This document shows, piece by piece, positions 24,526-33,529 of a stretch of 42,087 nucleotides of DNA (position 1 is its first letter; each line of letters opens with the position of its first letter). This stretch comes from Gracilibacter sp. (GTDB lineage Bacteria > Bacillota > Desulfitobacteriia > Desulfitobacteriales > Syntrophobotulaceae). The stretch lies in the NCBI GenBank assembly GCA_024637055.1, contig JAGXFZ010000083.1, positions 1 to 42,087 on the forward strand, written 5' to 3'. Made by a program: the position numbers and the translations under genes. The notes beneath the pieces were generated by a model, which made no database searches, was not told the DNA's origin, and saw only the letters and a list, made by a program, of their open reading frames with translations.

Positions 24526-25494
24526 TTAAATAGCCAATTCATTAGCTAAATTATAAAGTTTGGGGTTAAATGGTGGTTTGGGAGTAAAGGCCAGACTTAG
24601 AGGTCTGTCGATTATATCATTATTGATATGCGAAATCATCACTTCTGATTTTCCCTCTAGTAATACTTCGACAGCTTTTCCGCCCATAGTGGCTCCTAAA
24701 ACTGAGTCGGAAGCAGTTGGAGCACCTCCCCTTTGTATATGTCCAAGGATAGTTACTCTACATTCAAACCCGGAATAATCTTTTAATTTTGCAGAAATGT
24801 CTGCTACAGCTCCTGATCCTTCAGCCACAATTATTATACTATGACGTTTACCCCTTCTATATCCTCTGAGTAACTTTTCGCTTATCTCTTCAAGGTTAAA
24901 CGATATCTCAGGGATTAGTATTGACTCCGCACCTATCGCAAGTCCTGAGCGTAGAGCGATATCACCACAGTGTCTCCCCATTACTTCAACTATGAAAGCA
25001 CGTTCATGTGAAGTCGCAGTATCTCTTAATTTACTTACCGCATCTACCACGGTATTTACAGCCGTATCAAAACCAATTGTCTGGTCTGTCCCGACAATAT
25101 CATTGTCTATCGTACCTGGAACTCCTACGACTTTAATACCTAACTCCGCTAGCTTCTGTGCTCCGCGATAGGAACCATCGCCACCGATAACGATGAGAGC
25201 ATCTATACCCTTCTCTAATAGCTGATTTGCAGCTTTCTTTTGTCCTTCTAGAGTGAACATTTCTTCTGACCGTGCTGTTTTAAGAATAGTTCCTCCTCTA
25301 TGTACAATATCAGCAACCGAACCTATTTTCATCTCTTGAATATCGCCGCGTATCAACCCTTCAAAACCATGTAGAACTCCATACATTTCTATATTATGAT
25401 AGATACCTTTCCGTACTACTGCTCTAATAGCAGCATTCATTCCTGGAGCATCTCCTCCACTTGATAAAACTGCGATTTTCTTATTCGAATTCAC
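24526..25494 (-). CDS. pfkA: ATP-dependent 6-phosphofructokinase
   Basis: PfkA phosphorylates fructose-6-phosphate at the main control step of glycolysis. The 322-residue protein has the ATP loop 'SSGGDAPGMNAAIR', 'VIGGDGSYRGA' (Gly, not the Asp of PPi-dependent enzymes), 'VPGTIDNDIVGTDQTIGF' with the catalytic Asp, and 'VEVMGRHCGDIA'. These residues favour ATP over pyrophosphate. The GTG start has GGAGTG upstream. Instead of the common accA-pfkA-pyk neighbourhood, it sits between a DnaA-like gene (18 bases upstream) and an FtsA-like gene. Confidence 0.96.
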   Translation of the reverse strand: MNSNKKIAVLSSGGDAPGMNAAIRAVVRKGIYHNIEMYGVLHGFEGLIRGDIQEMKIGSVADIVHRGGTILKTARSEEMFTLEGQKKAANQLLEKGIDALIVIGGDGSYRGAQKLAELGIKVVGVPGTIDNDIVGTDQTIGFDTAVNTVVDAVSKLRDTATSHERAFIVEVMGRHCGDIALRSGLAIGAESILIPEISFNLEEISEKLLRGYRRGKRHSIIIVAEGSGAVADISAKLKDYSGFECRVTILGHIQRGGAPTASDSVLGATMGGKAVEVLLEGKSEVMISHINNDIIDRPLSLAFTPKPPFNPKLYNLANELAI

Positions 25495-25512
25495 TATTTA
25501 TCACTCCAAACA

Positions 25513-26475
25513 TTAACAATATTCTTGATTCAGATTATTGTCGGTAGTTAATTGATTATACAGTTTATGGCATAGTCTTTCAAATTCTTCTTTGTTTTTA
25601 TCTTTTATTATAAAGCTTTGACGTTTCATATTACTCGAGTCTTTTAAGAAATGTTGGGCTATATCTTTAAAGGAGTAATCATAGAGTTCATGGAGAATAA
25701 GATAGAGCATATATCTGCTCTTGACAACAGTACTGCTTCGGCTGTTCCCTAAAAGTTTGCTTTCTTCCACCCCAAAGTATTCGGAAATTTGATTAATCAA
25801 TAACCTAACTTCATAATCCATACTTTTTTTAACAAAGGTTGTCTTTAAAGTCTCATGCTCACTATCTGCAGGGTTCTGAGTTATACGTTCAATATGCTCA
25901 ATAATCTTATGTAAATTCTTAGGTAAATAGGTTAAATTGTCTTTTATTGTTATATCGTGACCAGGTAATCTTTTATTTAGGTAGTAATGGAAAAATCGTA
26001 TTACTTCGTGCTCGCTGGGTTCTAACAAGGAGATTCCCAAACCACATTTTAAACGAGAAGCAAACCTCTCTCCAAGAAATTCATAAGAAGGCCGGTCACT
26101 ACAGAAAGTAATAACTGCTTTACCTCCTTTGGCGATAATGCTCTCATAAGTATGAAATAATTCCTCTATGGATCTTTCCTTCCCCTTCAGACTGTGTAGA
26201 TTGTCTAAAAGAAGCAAATCGCATGACCTAACACTTCGTCTAAAGGCCTTTAATTGCCCTGTTTGAGCTGCAAAAGCATATCTGGTAGCAAACTTCTCGG
26301 CATCAATTAGAACTGTCCTAGTAGCTGTTTGTCTCATTTTATTTGATATTTTCTTTAGCAGTGTTGTTTTCCCAAGGCCTCTTGAACCAAAAATTATAAC
26401 GACCTGTGGAGAATTTAAAAAATTATAACTCTCTAAAAGTTTCCAAGCAAGCAGATTGTAATCACTAATAAACAT
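25513..26475 (-). CDS. DnaA-like AAA+ protein lacking domains I and II
   Basis: This 320-residue protein matches DnaA domains III and IV only. Walker A is 'GSRGLGKTTLL' (K36); the Walker B region 'LLLLDNLHSLKGKERSIEELFHT' resembles DnaA's 'LLIDDIQFLAGKE...EEFFHTFN', but the second Asp is Asn92. 'SDRPSYEFLGERFASRLKCGL' corresponds to sensor 1 and box VII with an Arg (R137/R141). In the C-terminal domain the helix 'RYMLYLILHELYDYSFKDIAQHF' is clear, but the DnaA-box recognition motif DHTTV is replaced by DSSNM. It is therefore an initiator paralogue (not Hda-like, since domain IV is kept) with probably different DNA specificity. AGGGAG lies 6 bases before the ATG. Confidence 0.8.
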   Translation of the reverse strand: MFISDYNLLAWKLLESYNFLNSPQVVIIFGSRGLGKTTLLKKISNKMRQTATRTVLIDAEKFATRYAFAAQTGQLKAFRRSVRSCDLLLLDNLHSLKGKERSIEELFHTYESIIAKGGKAVITFCSDRPSYEFLGERFASRLKCGLGISLLEPSEHEVIRFFHYYLNKRLPGHDITIKDNLTYLPKNLHKIIEHIERITQNPADSEHETLKTTFVKKSMDYEVRLLINQISEYFGVEESKLLGNSRSSTVVKSRYMLYLILHELYDYSFKDIAQHFLKDSSNMKRQSFIIKDKNKEEFERLCHKLYNQLTTDNNLNQEYC

Positions 26476-26491
26476 ATTGTACTCCCTAAAA

Positions 26492-27106
26492 CTATTTACG
26501 TTTGGACAAGAAAAGGAACGCTAAGAGCATAATAAAAATTAAGAATATCATTAATCCGAGCAACAGATGAAATTTATGGAATAGTTGTTTTAACGTATCC
26601 CAGTTCTCTCCTAACTCATACCCGTACCAGATCAATAGTGCACACCAAGGCAACGAACCTAGGAAGGTATAGATACTCATTTTAATTACATTCATTTTAG
26701 CTATACCAGCTGGTACTGAGATAAAGGTACGGACAACAGGAAGCATCCTACCTAGAAAAACAGTAATCTCTCCGTATCTCACGAAAAAATTTTCTGTTTT
26801 CTTTAATTTGTATTCACTAATAAATATATACCGACCGTAGCTAAGAATAAAAGGCCTTCCCGCAAATTTTCCAAGATAATAAGCTAAAAGAGCGCCTACA
26901 ACATTAGCAATAGTTGCCAAGAAGGTTATTTTCCAGTAAGAAAGCTTGCCGAGAAATACCATGTAACCGGCTAACGGAAGAATAATCTCACTTGGTAAAG
27001 GAATACAAGTACTCTGGAGAACCATAGTGAAAAATACTCCACCATAGCCAAAATTTGTAATGAGATAAAACACAATCTTATTTAATAAGTCTAGAATTTG
27101 TTCCAA
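26492..27106 (-). CDS. DedA family membrane protein
   Basis: This 204-residue DedA protein belongs to a family linked to lipid (undecaprenyl-phosphate and phospholipid) translocation and membrane homeostasis. Typical motifs are 'LPSEIILPLAGYMV' near residue 37, the 'GRPFILSYGRYIFIS' loop and 'FLGRMLPVVRTFISVPAGIAKM' around 115-140, where the conserved Arg residues lie. About five helices are predicted. It starts with TTG after a GGGGG-rich ribosome site. The DnaA-like gene follows after 16 bases. Confidence 0.88.
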   Translation of the reverse strand: MEQILDLLNKIVFYLITNFGYGGVFFTMVLQSTCIPLPSEIILPLAGYMVFLGKLSYWKITFLATIANVVGALLAYYLGKFAGRPFILSYGRYIFISEYKLKKTENFFVRYGEITVFLGRMLPVVRTFISVPAGIAKMNVIKMSIYTFLGSLPWCALLIWYGYELGENWDTLKQLFHKFHLLLGLMIFLIFIMLLAFLFLSKRK

Positions 27107-27178
27107 GGTAATACCCCCATTTATTCTACTATCTTTTCGTAGATAATTATGAATAAATGGCTGAGATAAGACTTCTTA

Positions 27179-27805
27179 TCATCGGGTATCTGTTTGGACC
27201 TTACCTAAACTAAAAGCTTTATAAAGATTTAGAGTCTTTTCCACAACATATCCAATGGTTACAGAGAATAATAGTGTCCCAATTCCTATTGGGCCAGCTA
27301 GCATAAATGCTAAAAGGACAATGGTTATTTCCATAAAAGTACGAGCACGCGCAATCCTAATACCGAATTTTCTATTAAGCCCTATCATAATCGAGTCACG
27401 AGGGCCAATGCCGACATCGGCAGCAATGTATAACCCCGACCCTATTCCACAACATAAAATTCCAATCACTAAAACTAAAAAGGACACAACACTGAACTCC
27501 TCCAAGGTATTAGCAGGAAACTGTCCAAGGAAAAAATTTGCCAACCAACCTACAATAAACATATTGAGTATCGTACCGATCTTAGGTATTACTCCTAAGA
27601 ATGCCCCAAGAACAATCGCCACAGCTCCAACTAGCTGTACAATCTGGCCGAAGTTAAAGTTAAGATAATTCATAAGCCCTAAATGAAAGGAGTCCCACGG
27701 ACTCACCCCCCAAACCTTGGCCCAGACGGTTAAAGCAATACCAGTACTTAAGATGGTAATCCCTACGGAGAATAGTAGCCATTTCCTTATGCTTGTGTTA
27801 TTCAC
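27179..27805 (-). CDS. YczE-like (YitT/YczE family) membrane protein
   Basis: This 208-residue protein has five membrane helices and family motifs 'GIALTVWAKVWGVSPWDSFHLGL' near the N-terminus and 'AADVGIGPRDSIMIGL' near residue 130, typical of YczE-like proteins. The biochemical function is unknown; some members affect lipopeptide synthesis or export. The GTG start is preceded by a G-rich ribosome site. It follows the glnA terminator and begins a minus-strand series with dedA, the DnaA-like gene, pfkA and the FtsA-like gene, although the 72-base gap to dedA leaves co-transcription unproven. Confidence 0.78.
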   Translation of the reverse strand: MNNTSIRKWLLFSVGITILSTGIALTVWAKVWGVSPWDSFHLGLMNYLNFNFGQIVQLVGAVAIVLGAFLGVIPKIGTILNMFIVGWLANFFLGQFPANTLEEFSVVSFLVLVIGILCCGIGSGLYIAADVGIGPRDSIMIGLNRKFGIRIARARTFMEITIVLLAFMLAGPIGIGTLLFSVTIGYVVEKTLNLYKAFSLGKVQTDTR

Positions 27806-27841
27806 TTCAGGCCCCCAATACCTATAAGAGGAAACTCGTTT

Positions 27842-27876
27842 AAAAAAACAAGGGTTCTGGATTATCCTGAACCCTT
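27842..27876 (-). terminator. Terminator of glnA
   Basis: On the minus strand, AAGGGTTC-GGA and TCC-GAACCCTT form a hairpin interrupted by one mismatch, followed by an uninterrupted T-run. It lies about 90 bases after the glnA stop. Confidence 0.88.
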
Positions 27877-27963
27877 AAGATTCATTCTATTAACTTATCT
27901 TACTATCATTCATTTTTTGGATACATACTACTATCGAGCAAATAAGGAAATAAGCTTATAGTT

Positions 27964-29292
27964 TTAATAAGTTTCCAGATACCTATCTAGTTCCCATTTA
28001 TGAACTGACATACGGAATTCCTCATATTCTTTGTTCTTTGCTTCTACAAATCTATCAAGAATATGGGGCCCCAGAGCTTCTTTCATTTCTGCGTCATTAT
28101 CTAATTCCATCAGCGCTTCATTTATATCTGCTGGTAGAGAGTCAATTCCTAGTTCTTTACGCTGGGCTTCATCCATTGCGAAAATATTCAGATCAACAGC
28201 TGGGGGTGGGACAAGATTATTCTTAATACCATCTAACCCTGCTTTTAATTGAACTGCTAAGGCAAGATACGGATTACAGGACGGGTCAGGACTTCTCAAT
28301 TCTATCCGAGTTGAAGGACCTCTTTTCGCAGGAATTCGAATAAGCGGGCTCCTATTTCTGCCTGACCACGCGATGTAACAAGGAGCTTCATAACCAGGAA
28401 CAAGGCGTTTATAGGAATTTACAGTAGGATTTGTTATTGCTGTAAAGCCCTTAGCATGTTTCATTAGTCCTGCAATGTATTGATAAGCTGCTTGAGACAG
28501 ACCTTTAGCGTCATTAGGATCGTAAAAAGCATTTTTACCATCTTTGAATAAAGATTGGTTAACGTGCATACCAGAACCATTGATTCCGAAAATCGGTTTA
28601 GGCATAAATGTTGCATGTAGACCGTGCCTTTGTGCTACCGTGCGTACGACAAAGCGGAAAGTCACCATTTTGTCAGCCATCTCTAAAGCATCGGCATACT
28701 TGAAGTCAATCTCATGTTGACCTGGAGCGACCTCATGATGAGAAGCTTCGATTTCAAACCCCATCTGTTCGAGGTTTATAACCATATCTCTTCTGGCACC
28801 TTCCCCGAGGTCGACAGGTGTCATATCGAAGTAGCCTGCTTTATCATGGGTAATGGTTGTGGCTCTTCCTTCCTGATCAACGTGAAAAAGAAAGAATTCC
28901 AATTCAGGACCGATATATAATGTGTATCCGAGTTCAGACGCTTCGGCAATTGCTCTTTTCAAAGTGTTCCGAGGACACCCACTAAAAGGTGTTCCATCGG
29001 GGTTATAGACATCACACATGAGTCTAGCTACGCCACCTTCAGCTGGACGCCAAGGGAAAACCATAAACGTATTCGGGTCAGGCCTTAAGTACATATCTGA
29101 TTCCTCGATACGAACAAAACCTTCGATTGAAGATCCGTCGAACATCATCTCACCGTCAAGGGCCTTTTCTAACTGCTCTATAGGCATAGCAATATTCTTC
29201 AATACACCTAAAATATCCGTAAATTGAAGTCTTATAAACTTTACTCCTTTGTCGTGTGCCTCTCTTAAGACATCTTCTTTCGTAATTTGCAT
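27964..29292 (-). CDS. glnA: Glutamine synthetase, type I
   Basis: GlnA joins ammonia to glutamate at the cost of ATP in the cytoplasm and is the main ammonia-assimilation enzyme. The 442-residue protein is complete, with 'FDGSSIEGF' near residue 50, 'GPELEFFLF' (metal-binding Glu), '[13 protein letters not shown]', '[10 protein letters not shown]' and the substrate loop 'NRSPLIRIP'. The adenylylation loop of GS-I-beta is missing, so it is the I-alpha type, usually controlled by feedback and by GlnR-type regulators. The ATG at 29292 has GAAGGGAGAG upstream; an upstream frame to 29346 lacks one. Confidence 0.96.
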   Translation of the reverse strand: MQITKEDVLREAHDKGVKFIRLQFTDILGVLKNIAMPIEQLEKALDGEMMFDGSSIEGFVRIEESDMYLRPDPNTFMVFPWRPAEGGVARLMCDVYNPDGTPFSGCPRNTLKRAIAEASELGYTLYIGPELEFFLFHVDQEGRATTITHDKAGYFDMTPVDLGEGARRDMVINLEQMGFEIEASHHEVAPGQHEIDFKYADALEMADKMVTFRFVVRTVAQRHGLHATFMPKPIFGINGSGMHVNQSLFKDGKNAFYDPNDAKGLSQAAYQYIAGLMKHAKGFTAITNPTVNSYKRLVPGYEAPCYIAWSGRNRSPLIRIPAKRGPSTRIELRSPDPSCNPYLALAVQLKAGLDGIKNNLVPPPAVDLNIFAMDEAQRKELGIDSLPADINEALMELDNDAEMKEALGPHILDRFVEAKNKEYEEFRMSVHKWELDRYLETY

Positions 29293-29373
29293 GTAAAAAA
29301 CTCTCCCTTCTATAATTAAAGAACTCGACATTAAGATTAATGCCAAGAATTTTGCATTCTTATTCCAAATTTA

Positions 29374-29907
29374 TTATTCTTCATTCTTATCAATTAATTT
29401 TTGCAATACTGGATGAATGTAAAGTAGTTGCTCACTTGAGGTTACAGCGGAAAATCTATGTACATCTTGCTCTCCAAATACATGCGAAAAGAATAATTTG
29501 ATTGCCGTCTTCTCATCCAAAGTCCTTAATTCTACTTTATCCGGATAAAGCAAATAATTATAAAAATTATCTCGCCAAGAAAGTCGTAGATTACCAGTAA
29601 AGATAGTAATTACGCCAAACTCTTCAACACTGACATCATTGATATTGGAAAGACTCTGGCTAATATTTTCTGCCTCTACAGCCATAAGACCGCCCTTATG
29701 CTTTAATTCCAAGATATGCTCGAGGATAAACCTAGCAGGTAGAGAAATATCTTCAAATATTCGCGCATAAGCTCTTATTTCTTTTTCCCAGAGCCGAATT
29801 CGTTCTGCATGAATAGACTTTATGTTTTTTAGGTTTCTAGATTCATCTTCAAGCACACAAAACAATCTCTCGAAGCTATTTAAAAGAGCCAGATCATCGT
29901 TTAACAA
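29374..29907 (-). CDS. Conserved hypothetical protein, no recognised domain
   Basis: This 177-residue soluble protein has no motif I recognise. The N-terminal third is helical and charged (two likely helices, 4-25 and 27-55), and the C-terminal part mixes strands and helices ('FGVITIFTGNLRLSWRDNFYNYLLYP'). No signal peptide or membrane segment is present. It starts with TTG at 29907, behind AGGTGGG, 40 bases after the TPR gene, which probably shares its transcript and may give its partner. glnA starts about 80 bases downstream. Confidence 0.55.
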   Translation of the reverse strand: MLNDDLALLNSFERLFCVLEDESRNLKNIKSIHAERIRLWEKEIRAYARIFEDISLPARFILEHILELKHKGGLMAVEAENISQSLSNINDVSVEEFGVITIFTGNLRLSWRDNFYNYLLYPDKVELRTLDEKTAIKLFFSHVFGEQDVHRFSAVTSSEQLLYIHPVLQKLIDKNEE

Positions 29908-29947
29908 AACTATCCCACCTTTTATATGACATCACAACTATTTTAAA

Positions 29948-31246
29948 CTATTGTCTGGTAAATTCCCAGTCTTTTTTCCAAAAAGACCCTCCTCTACTTT
30001 CTCTTATGCTCTCAGATATCTTTTGAATAAGCTTCTCTGCTTCCAAAGTCTCATATTTATTTGCTTTAGCTATTTCAAGAGCTTTCCAACTACACTTTAA
30101 AGCTATAATATCATTACCCCTATTCTTTAAGGATAAAGCCAACTTAGTCATTATCTCGTATCTAGAAATATCTTGGTCCAGATTGCGTAAGGAAACCTCT
30201 TTTAAATAATTATCATTTAAGTTAATATCTTTATACTTCAAGAGGAAAGTTAGCTCCTCACAGACGTCTCCTACTCTACCGCCATCACCAAAAAGTTGAA
30301 AGTATCTTAAAGCTTCATAATAGTATTTCTTTGCCTCATCATAATCTTTTTTCATTATGGCGATGATAGCTAGGCCATGATAACGAATTGCTAGGCCCAA
30401 TTCATATCCTTTATAATATCTAAGCGATAGTTGTAAGCATTGTTCTGCCTCGTCTATAAGTTGTATCGCTTGAAGTATATTACTAAGTAAATAATAACTC
30501 TCGCTTACTTCTGTATAGAGTTTATTATTGAAGTACAGGGCAATGACTCGATATTGATACAGGAGAGCTTCTTCGTACAGTTCTTTATCTAACATTAAGA
30601 ATGCCAGATACTGAAGAGCATTAGCTAAAGACACTTCTTCACCTATCAAGCTGAAAACCTTAGTTGCTTCAAAGAATTTTTCTTTTGCATCAGTTATCTT
30701 ACCCTGATTATAATAGATCTCTCCAAGATAAAGATTTATTTCCGCTTCTCCTTTATCATAACCGTACTGTCTGCATAAATCTCCTCCCACTATAAAGCAT
30801 TCTTCCGCTTTTTGCCACTCTTTCAATCTTACATAGACTTGACCCAAATCATTGTACATAACTGCTAAACGCAAAGAAGACGATTCTTGAGGATAGAAAC
30901 TTATTGCTTCATTATATAGACTTATCGACTTAGCATATTGACCATTAATATAGGCAACATTCGCTAGTCCCGCCTTGGCCTCGGCAATACCTTTTTTATT
31001 CTCTAACATCTGACAATACTCTAAAGCACGCTGAAAACCGCTCTGTGCTTCTAGCAATTTTTCATTACGTACATAGGCTGTTGCTAGTAATCGTTGAGAA
31101 AACGCGATAATTATCGGAACTCCTATTTTTTCTGCTTCTATCATACTTAATCCTAATTGTTTTTCAGCTTCAGCAATCCTACCTTCACTCAAACACTTTA
31201 TTCCTGTTTCTAAATGTCTTTGCCACACTTTTAGAGAAACATTCAT
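29948..31246 (-). CDS. Tetratricopeptide repeat protein
   Basis: This 432-residue protein consists of TPR units from about residue 8 to 340 (examples: 'RIAEAEKQLGLSMIEAEKIG', 'AVMYNDLGQVYVRLKEWQKAEECF', 'AEINLYLGEIYYNQGKITDAKEKF'). They resemble the stimulus-response TPR proteins of Firmicutes more than the repeats of the window's other TPR gene. No enzymatic or membrane segment is present. GGAGG lies 10 bases before the ATG. The gene is followed within 40 bases by the unknown gene at 29374. Confidence 0.8.
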   Translation of the reverse strand: MNVSLKVWQRHLETGIKCLSEGRIAEAEKQLGLSMIEAEKIGVPIIIAFSQRLLATAYVRNEKLLEAQSGFQRALEYCQMLENKKGIAEAKAGLANVAYINGQYAKSISLYNEAISFYPQESSSLRLAVMYNDLGQVYVRLKEWQKAEECFIVGGDLCRQYGYDKGEAEINLYLGEIYYNQGKITDAKEKFFEATKVFSLIGEEVSLANALQYLAFLMLDKELYEEALLYQYRVIALYFNNKLYTEVSESYYLLSNILQAIQLIDEAEQCLQLSLRYYKGYELGLAIRYHGLAIIAIMKKDYDEAKKYYYEALRYFQLFGDGGRVGDVCEELTFLLKYKDINLNDNYLKEVSLRNLDQDISRYEIMTKLALSLKNRGNDIIALKCSWKALEIAKANKYETLEAEKLIQKISESIRESRGGSFWKKDWEFTRQ

Positions 31247-31335
31247 AAATATCCCTCCTCCATATTAGTTATAATATGCTATACTGTAACTATTGGCTAA
31301 AAAGTGTTTATTCTACAATGAGGAGGATTTTTCTC

Positions 31336-31587
31336 ATGACAACGAAAAATAAAAGAAGTAATACTATATTGTTGAACATAGCTAAAGTAATAATTTTTCT
31401 ATTAGCTCTATACTTAGCTTATTTGATCCTTAGACCTTTACTTACCATGCTTTTGGGTATCAGCTTCTGGATTATTAAACTAGTAATCTTTCTGGCTGTC
31501 GGGTTTCTGGTCATCCATCTTTTCCTAAAATTAATTTTCAATATCGACTTAATACAGATGATTTTTGGACGAAATTGGCGAAAATAA
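31336..31587 (+). CDS. Small two-helix membrane protein
   Basis: This 83-residue protein has a basic N-terminus (MTTKNKRSN), two hydrophobic helices (about residues 12-35 and 37-65), and a basic tail ending 'GRNWRK'. It has no recognised family. The ATG at 31336 has AGGAGG 10 bases upstream; the longer frame starting at 31276 is not supported. It is divergent from the TPR gene and ended by a strong terminator. Candidate -10 boxes TATAAT (31270-31275) and TATACT (31280-31285) lie in the short leader. Confidence 0.6.
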   Translation: MTTKNKRSNTILLNIAKVIIFLLALYLAYLILRPLLTMLLGISFWIIKLVIFLAVGFLVIHLFLKLIFNIDLIQMIFGRNWRK

Positions 31588-31617
31588 CATCTTATAATTA
31601 TACTTAAATAATCAACG

Positions 31618-31645
31618 AAAACGGGTTTATAACCCGTTTTTTTAT
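31618..31645 (+). terminator. Terminator of the two-helix membrane protein gene
   Basis: AAAACGGGTT (31618-31627) pairs with AACCCGTTTT (31631-31640) around a 3-base loop, and the T-run continues after it. Confidence 0.9.
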
Positions 31646-31695
31646 TCTTTATTAGACATATCGTGAATAGGTATTTCTATAAAGGGGGAGTAATT

Positions 31696-32460
31696 ATGAG
31701 ATTTCTTATAATTAGAAAAAAGAGCGTGTTCATTATGTTTGGTGCTTTGATACTTTCTCTAATGCTATTAGGAGCCCAGAACAGTGTTCGGTCTGTCGTA
31801 TCAAACAATCTTAAGCCAATTTACTCTGCAAAAGTCGATAATAACCGTATTGCTATCACTTTTGATATTAGTTGGGGTAACCAAAACATACTACCAATTT
31901 TAGATATTCTTATGAAAGAAAATGTGAAAGCTACCTTCTTCCTCTCTTCCCCCTGGGCAGAAGACCATGCAGAATTTGTTAACCAAATCGTTGCCGGTGG
32001 CCATGAAATAGGTTCACATGGAAGAAAACATGTAGATTTTAATACTTTAAGTGAGTCAGCACTAATCAAAGAGCTTGAATTTTCCAAAGATGTTTTGGAG
32101 AAAATGACTAATCAAAAAATAACCTTACTGCGCCCCCCAAATGGAGCTTATGATAATAAATCCATCTCTACCGCAACTAATCAGGGTTATAAAGTCATTC
32201 AATGGAGCGTAGACTCCCTTGACTGGAAAAAACCAGGACCGAAAATGGTGATAGAATATGTTATCAATGGTCGCAAAAGTAATAATGGAGCATCTCCAGG
32301 AGATATTATTCTTTTCCATGCGTCGGATTCTGCACCAGATACGCCCCTTGCTTTACCGACAATAATTAAAACTCTTAAAGAGAAGGACTATGAGCTTGTG
32401 CCTGTAGGTATATTGCTCCAAGATGCCCAAGAGACTTGGCCTCCCGAATCTAATCTTTAA
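31696..32460 (+). CDS. pdaB: Polysaccharide deacetylase, PdaB-like sporulation protein
   Basis: The 254-residue protein has an N-terminal membrane anchor (about residues 10-30) and a NodB-type domain. It carries 'ITFDISWGN' in place of the usual 'TFDDGP', a hallmark of the PdaB group, then 'HEIGSHGRKH', 'LLRPPNGAYD' and 'VIQWSVDSLDWKKPG'. PdaB is needed to keep spores stable after formation in Bacillus, probably acting on cortex peptidoglycan. The ATG at 31696 has GGGGGAG upstream, and the longer frame lacks such a site. The gene's last 11 bases overlap the end of the convergent YitT gene. Confidence 0.85.
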   Translation: MRFLIIRKKSVFIMFGALILSLMLLGAQNSVRSVVSNNLKPIYSAKVDNNRIAITFDISWGNQNILPILDILMKENVKATFFLSSPWAEDHAEFVNQIVAGGHEIGSHGRKHVDFNTLSESALIKELEFSKDVLEKMTNQKITLLRPPNGAYDNKSISTATNQGYKVIQWSVDSLDWKKPGPKMVIEYVINGRKSNNGASPGDIILFHASDSAPDTPLALPTIIKTLKEKDYELVPVGILLQDAQETWPPESNL

Positions 32461-33316
32461 GAGCCTTCCAATCAATAAAACCTTCACCAACAACTTCCGA
32501 CACATCCCCTATCGTAATAAAAGCATCTGGGTCATGTCTATGGATTATCTCTTTGATTTGGCTTAATTGTGCTCTATTAACTATGCTATATATAACTTTT
32601 TTGTTAATCTTAGAGTAAGCTCCTTCAGCTTCAAAAAAGGTTACTCCTCTTCCCACGCTTTTTATTATTTCTGATGCAATAATATGAGGTTTATTCGTAA
32701 TTACCATGACGCTTTTGGAGTAATTCAAACCTACTTGGACTAAATCAATTACTTTGGTAGCTATAAACATATAGATCATTGCATACATTGCCATTTCAGG
32801 ATTGAATATAATAGCTGCCCCTAAGAAAACAAATGCATCAAAACCTAAAATAAGCTGACCAACACTAAATGATGTTCTCTTATTCAATACTATGGCAATA
32901 ATATCCGTTCCACCCAAGGACCCTCGCGAACGAAATATTATCCCCATACCGATCCCAGTAATCAAACCACCAAAAACAGCTGCTAATAAAGGATCTGTAG
33001 TTATAGCAGGTAGACCCTTTGCGTAATCCAAAGCAGTCGAGAATATTGTTACTCCAATGATAGTTAGAACAAGGAGCCTTCTCCCCACAGCTTTATATCC
33101 CAAAATAAACAATGGTATATTAAGGATCAAGATGGTTAGACCCACATCCCATTGGAACAAATAATAGAATATTATAGCTATCCCCGTTAATCCTCCATCA
33201 GCAATACGGTTGGCAAGAATAAAAACATTAATACTGGTAGCGACAATAATGGAACCAATCATTATTCCAAATAACTGTTTGAGAAAAGTCCAGGGTATTT
33301 TACGCAGAAAAAGCAT
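32450..33316 (-). CDS. YitT family membrane protein (DUF161-DUF2179)
   Basis: This 288-residue protein has about six helices (residues 10-190), the core pattern 'ANRIADGGLTGIAII', 'FRSRGSLGGTDIIA' and a C-terminal soluble DUF2179 domain (about 200-285) with 'GVTFFEAEGAYS' and 'DPDAFITIGDVSEV'. The family is widespread and of unknown function. The ATG at 33316 has GAGGTAG 6 bases upstream; the frame can be read from 33373 but without a ribosome site. It overlaps pdaB tail to tail by 11 bases. Confidence 0.88.
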   Translation of the reverse strand: MLFLRKIPWTFLKQLFGIMIGSIIVATSINVFILANRIADGGLTGIAIIFYYLFQWDVGLTILILNIPLFILGYKAVGRRLLVLTIIGVTIFSTALDYAKGLPAITTDPLLAAVFGGLITGIGMGIIFRSRGSLGGTDIIAIVLNKRTSFSVGQLILGFDAFVFLGAAIIFNPEMAMYAMIYMFIATKVIDLVQVGLNYSKSVMVITNKPHIIASEIIKSVGRGVTFFEAEGAYSKINKKVIYSIVNRAQLSQIKEIIHRHDPDAFITIGDVSEVVGEGFIDWKALKD

Positions 33317-33366
33317 AGAATCTACCTCGTTACATTCCAATCGACAATCTAAATAAATCTTAATCA

Positions 33367-33395
33367 TTGACAAAGATAAATCATTCTAGTAAAGT
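33367..33395 (+). promoter_or_regulatory. Promoter of the tRNA-Arg gene
   Basis: A perfect -35 TTGACA (33367-33372) lies 17 bases before TAAAGT (33390-33395), an acceptable -10. The tRNA begins 17 bases later. Confidence 0.7.
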
Positions 33396-33411
33396 AATGT
33401 AGCAGTTGCAT

Positions 33412-33487
33412 GCGCTCGTAGCTCAGGGGATAGAGTGACGGTTTCCGAGGCCGCAGGTCGCAGGTTCGAATCCTGCCGGGCGCACCA
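33412..33487 (+). tRNA. tRNA-Arg (anticodon CCG)
   Basis: A 76-base tRNA with an encoded CCA. Acceptor arms GCGCTCG and CGGGCGC pair fully (one T-G). The T-arm GCAGG-TTCGAAT-CCTGC is perfect, and the D-arm GCTC/GAGT has one G-T. The anticodon arm is ACGGT-TTCCGAG-GCCGC, giving the CCG anticodon that reads CGG. The first pair of the anticodon stem is an A-C mismatch, as described in the findings. It is preceded by a sigma-A promoter and followed by a terminator, so it is an independent unit. Confidence 0.93.
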
Positions 33488-33500
33488 TTTTAGCTAAGTA

Positions 33501-33526
33501 ACCGACTTAATAAAGTCGGTTTTTTT
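33501..33526 (+). terminator. Terminator of the tRNA-Arg gene
   Basis: ACCGACTT (33501-33508) pairs with AAGTCGGT (33513-33520) around AATA, followed by a T-run. Confidence 0.9.
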
Positions 33527-33529
33527 ATT

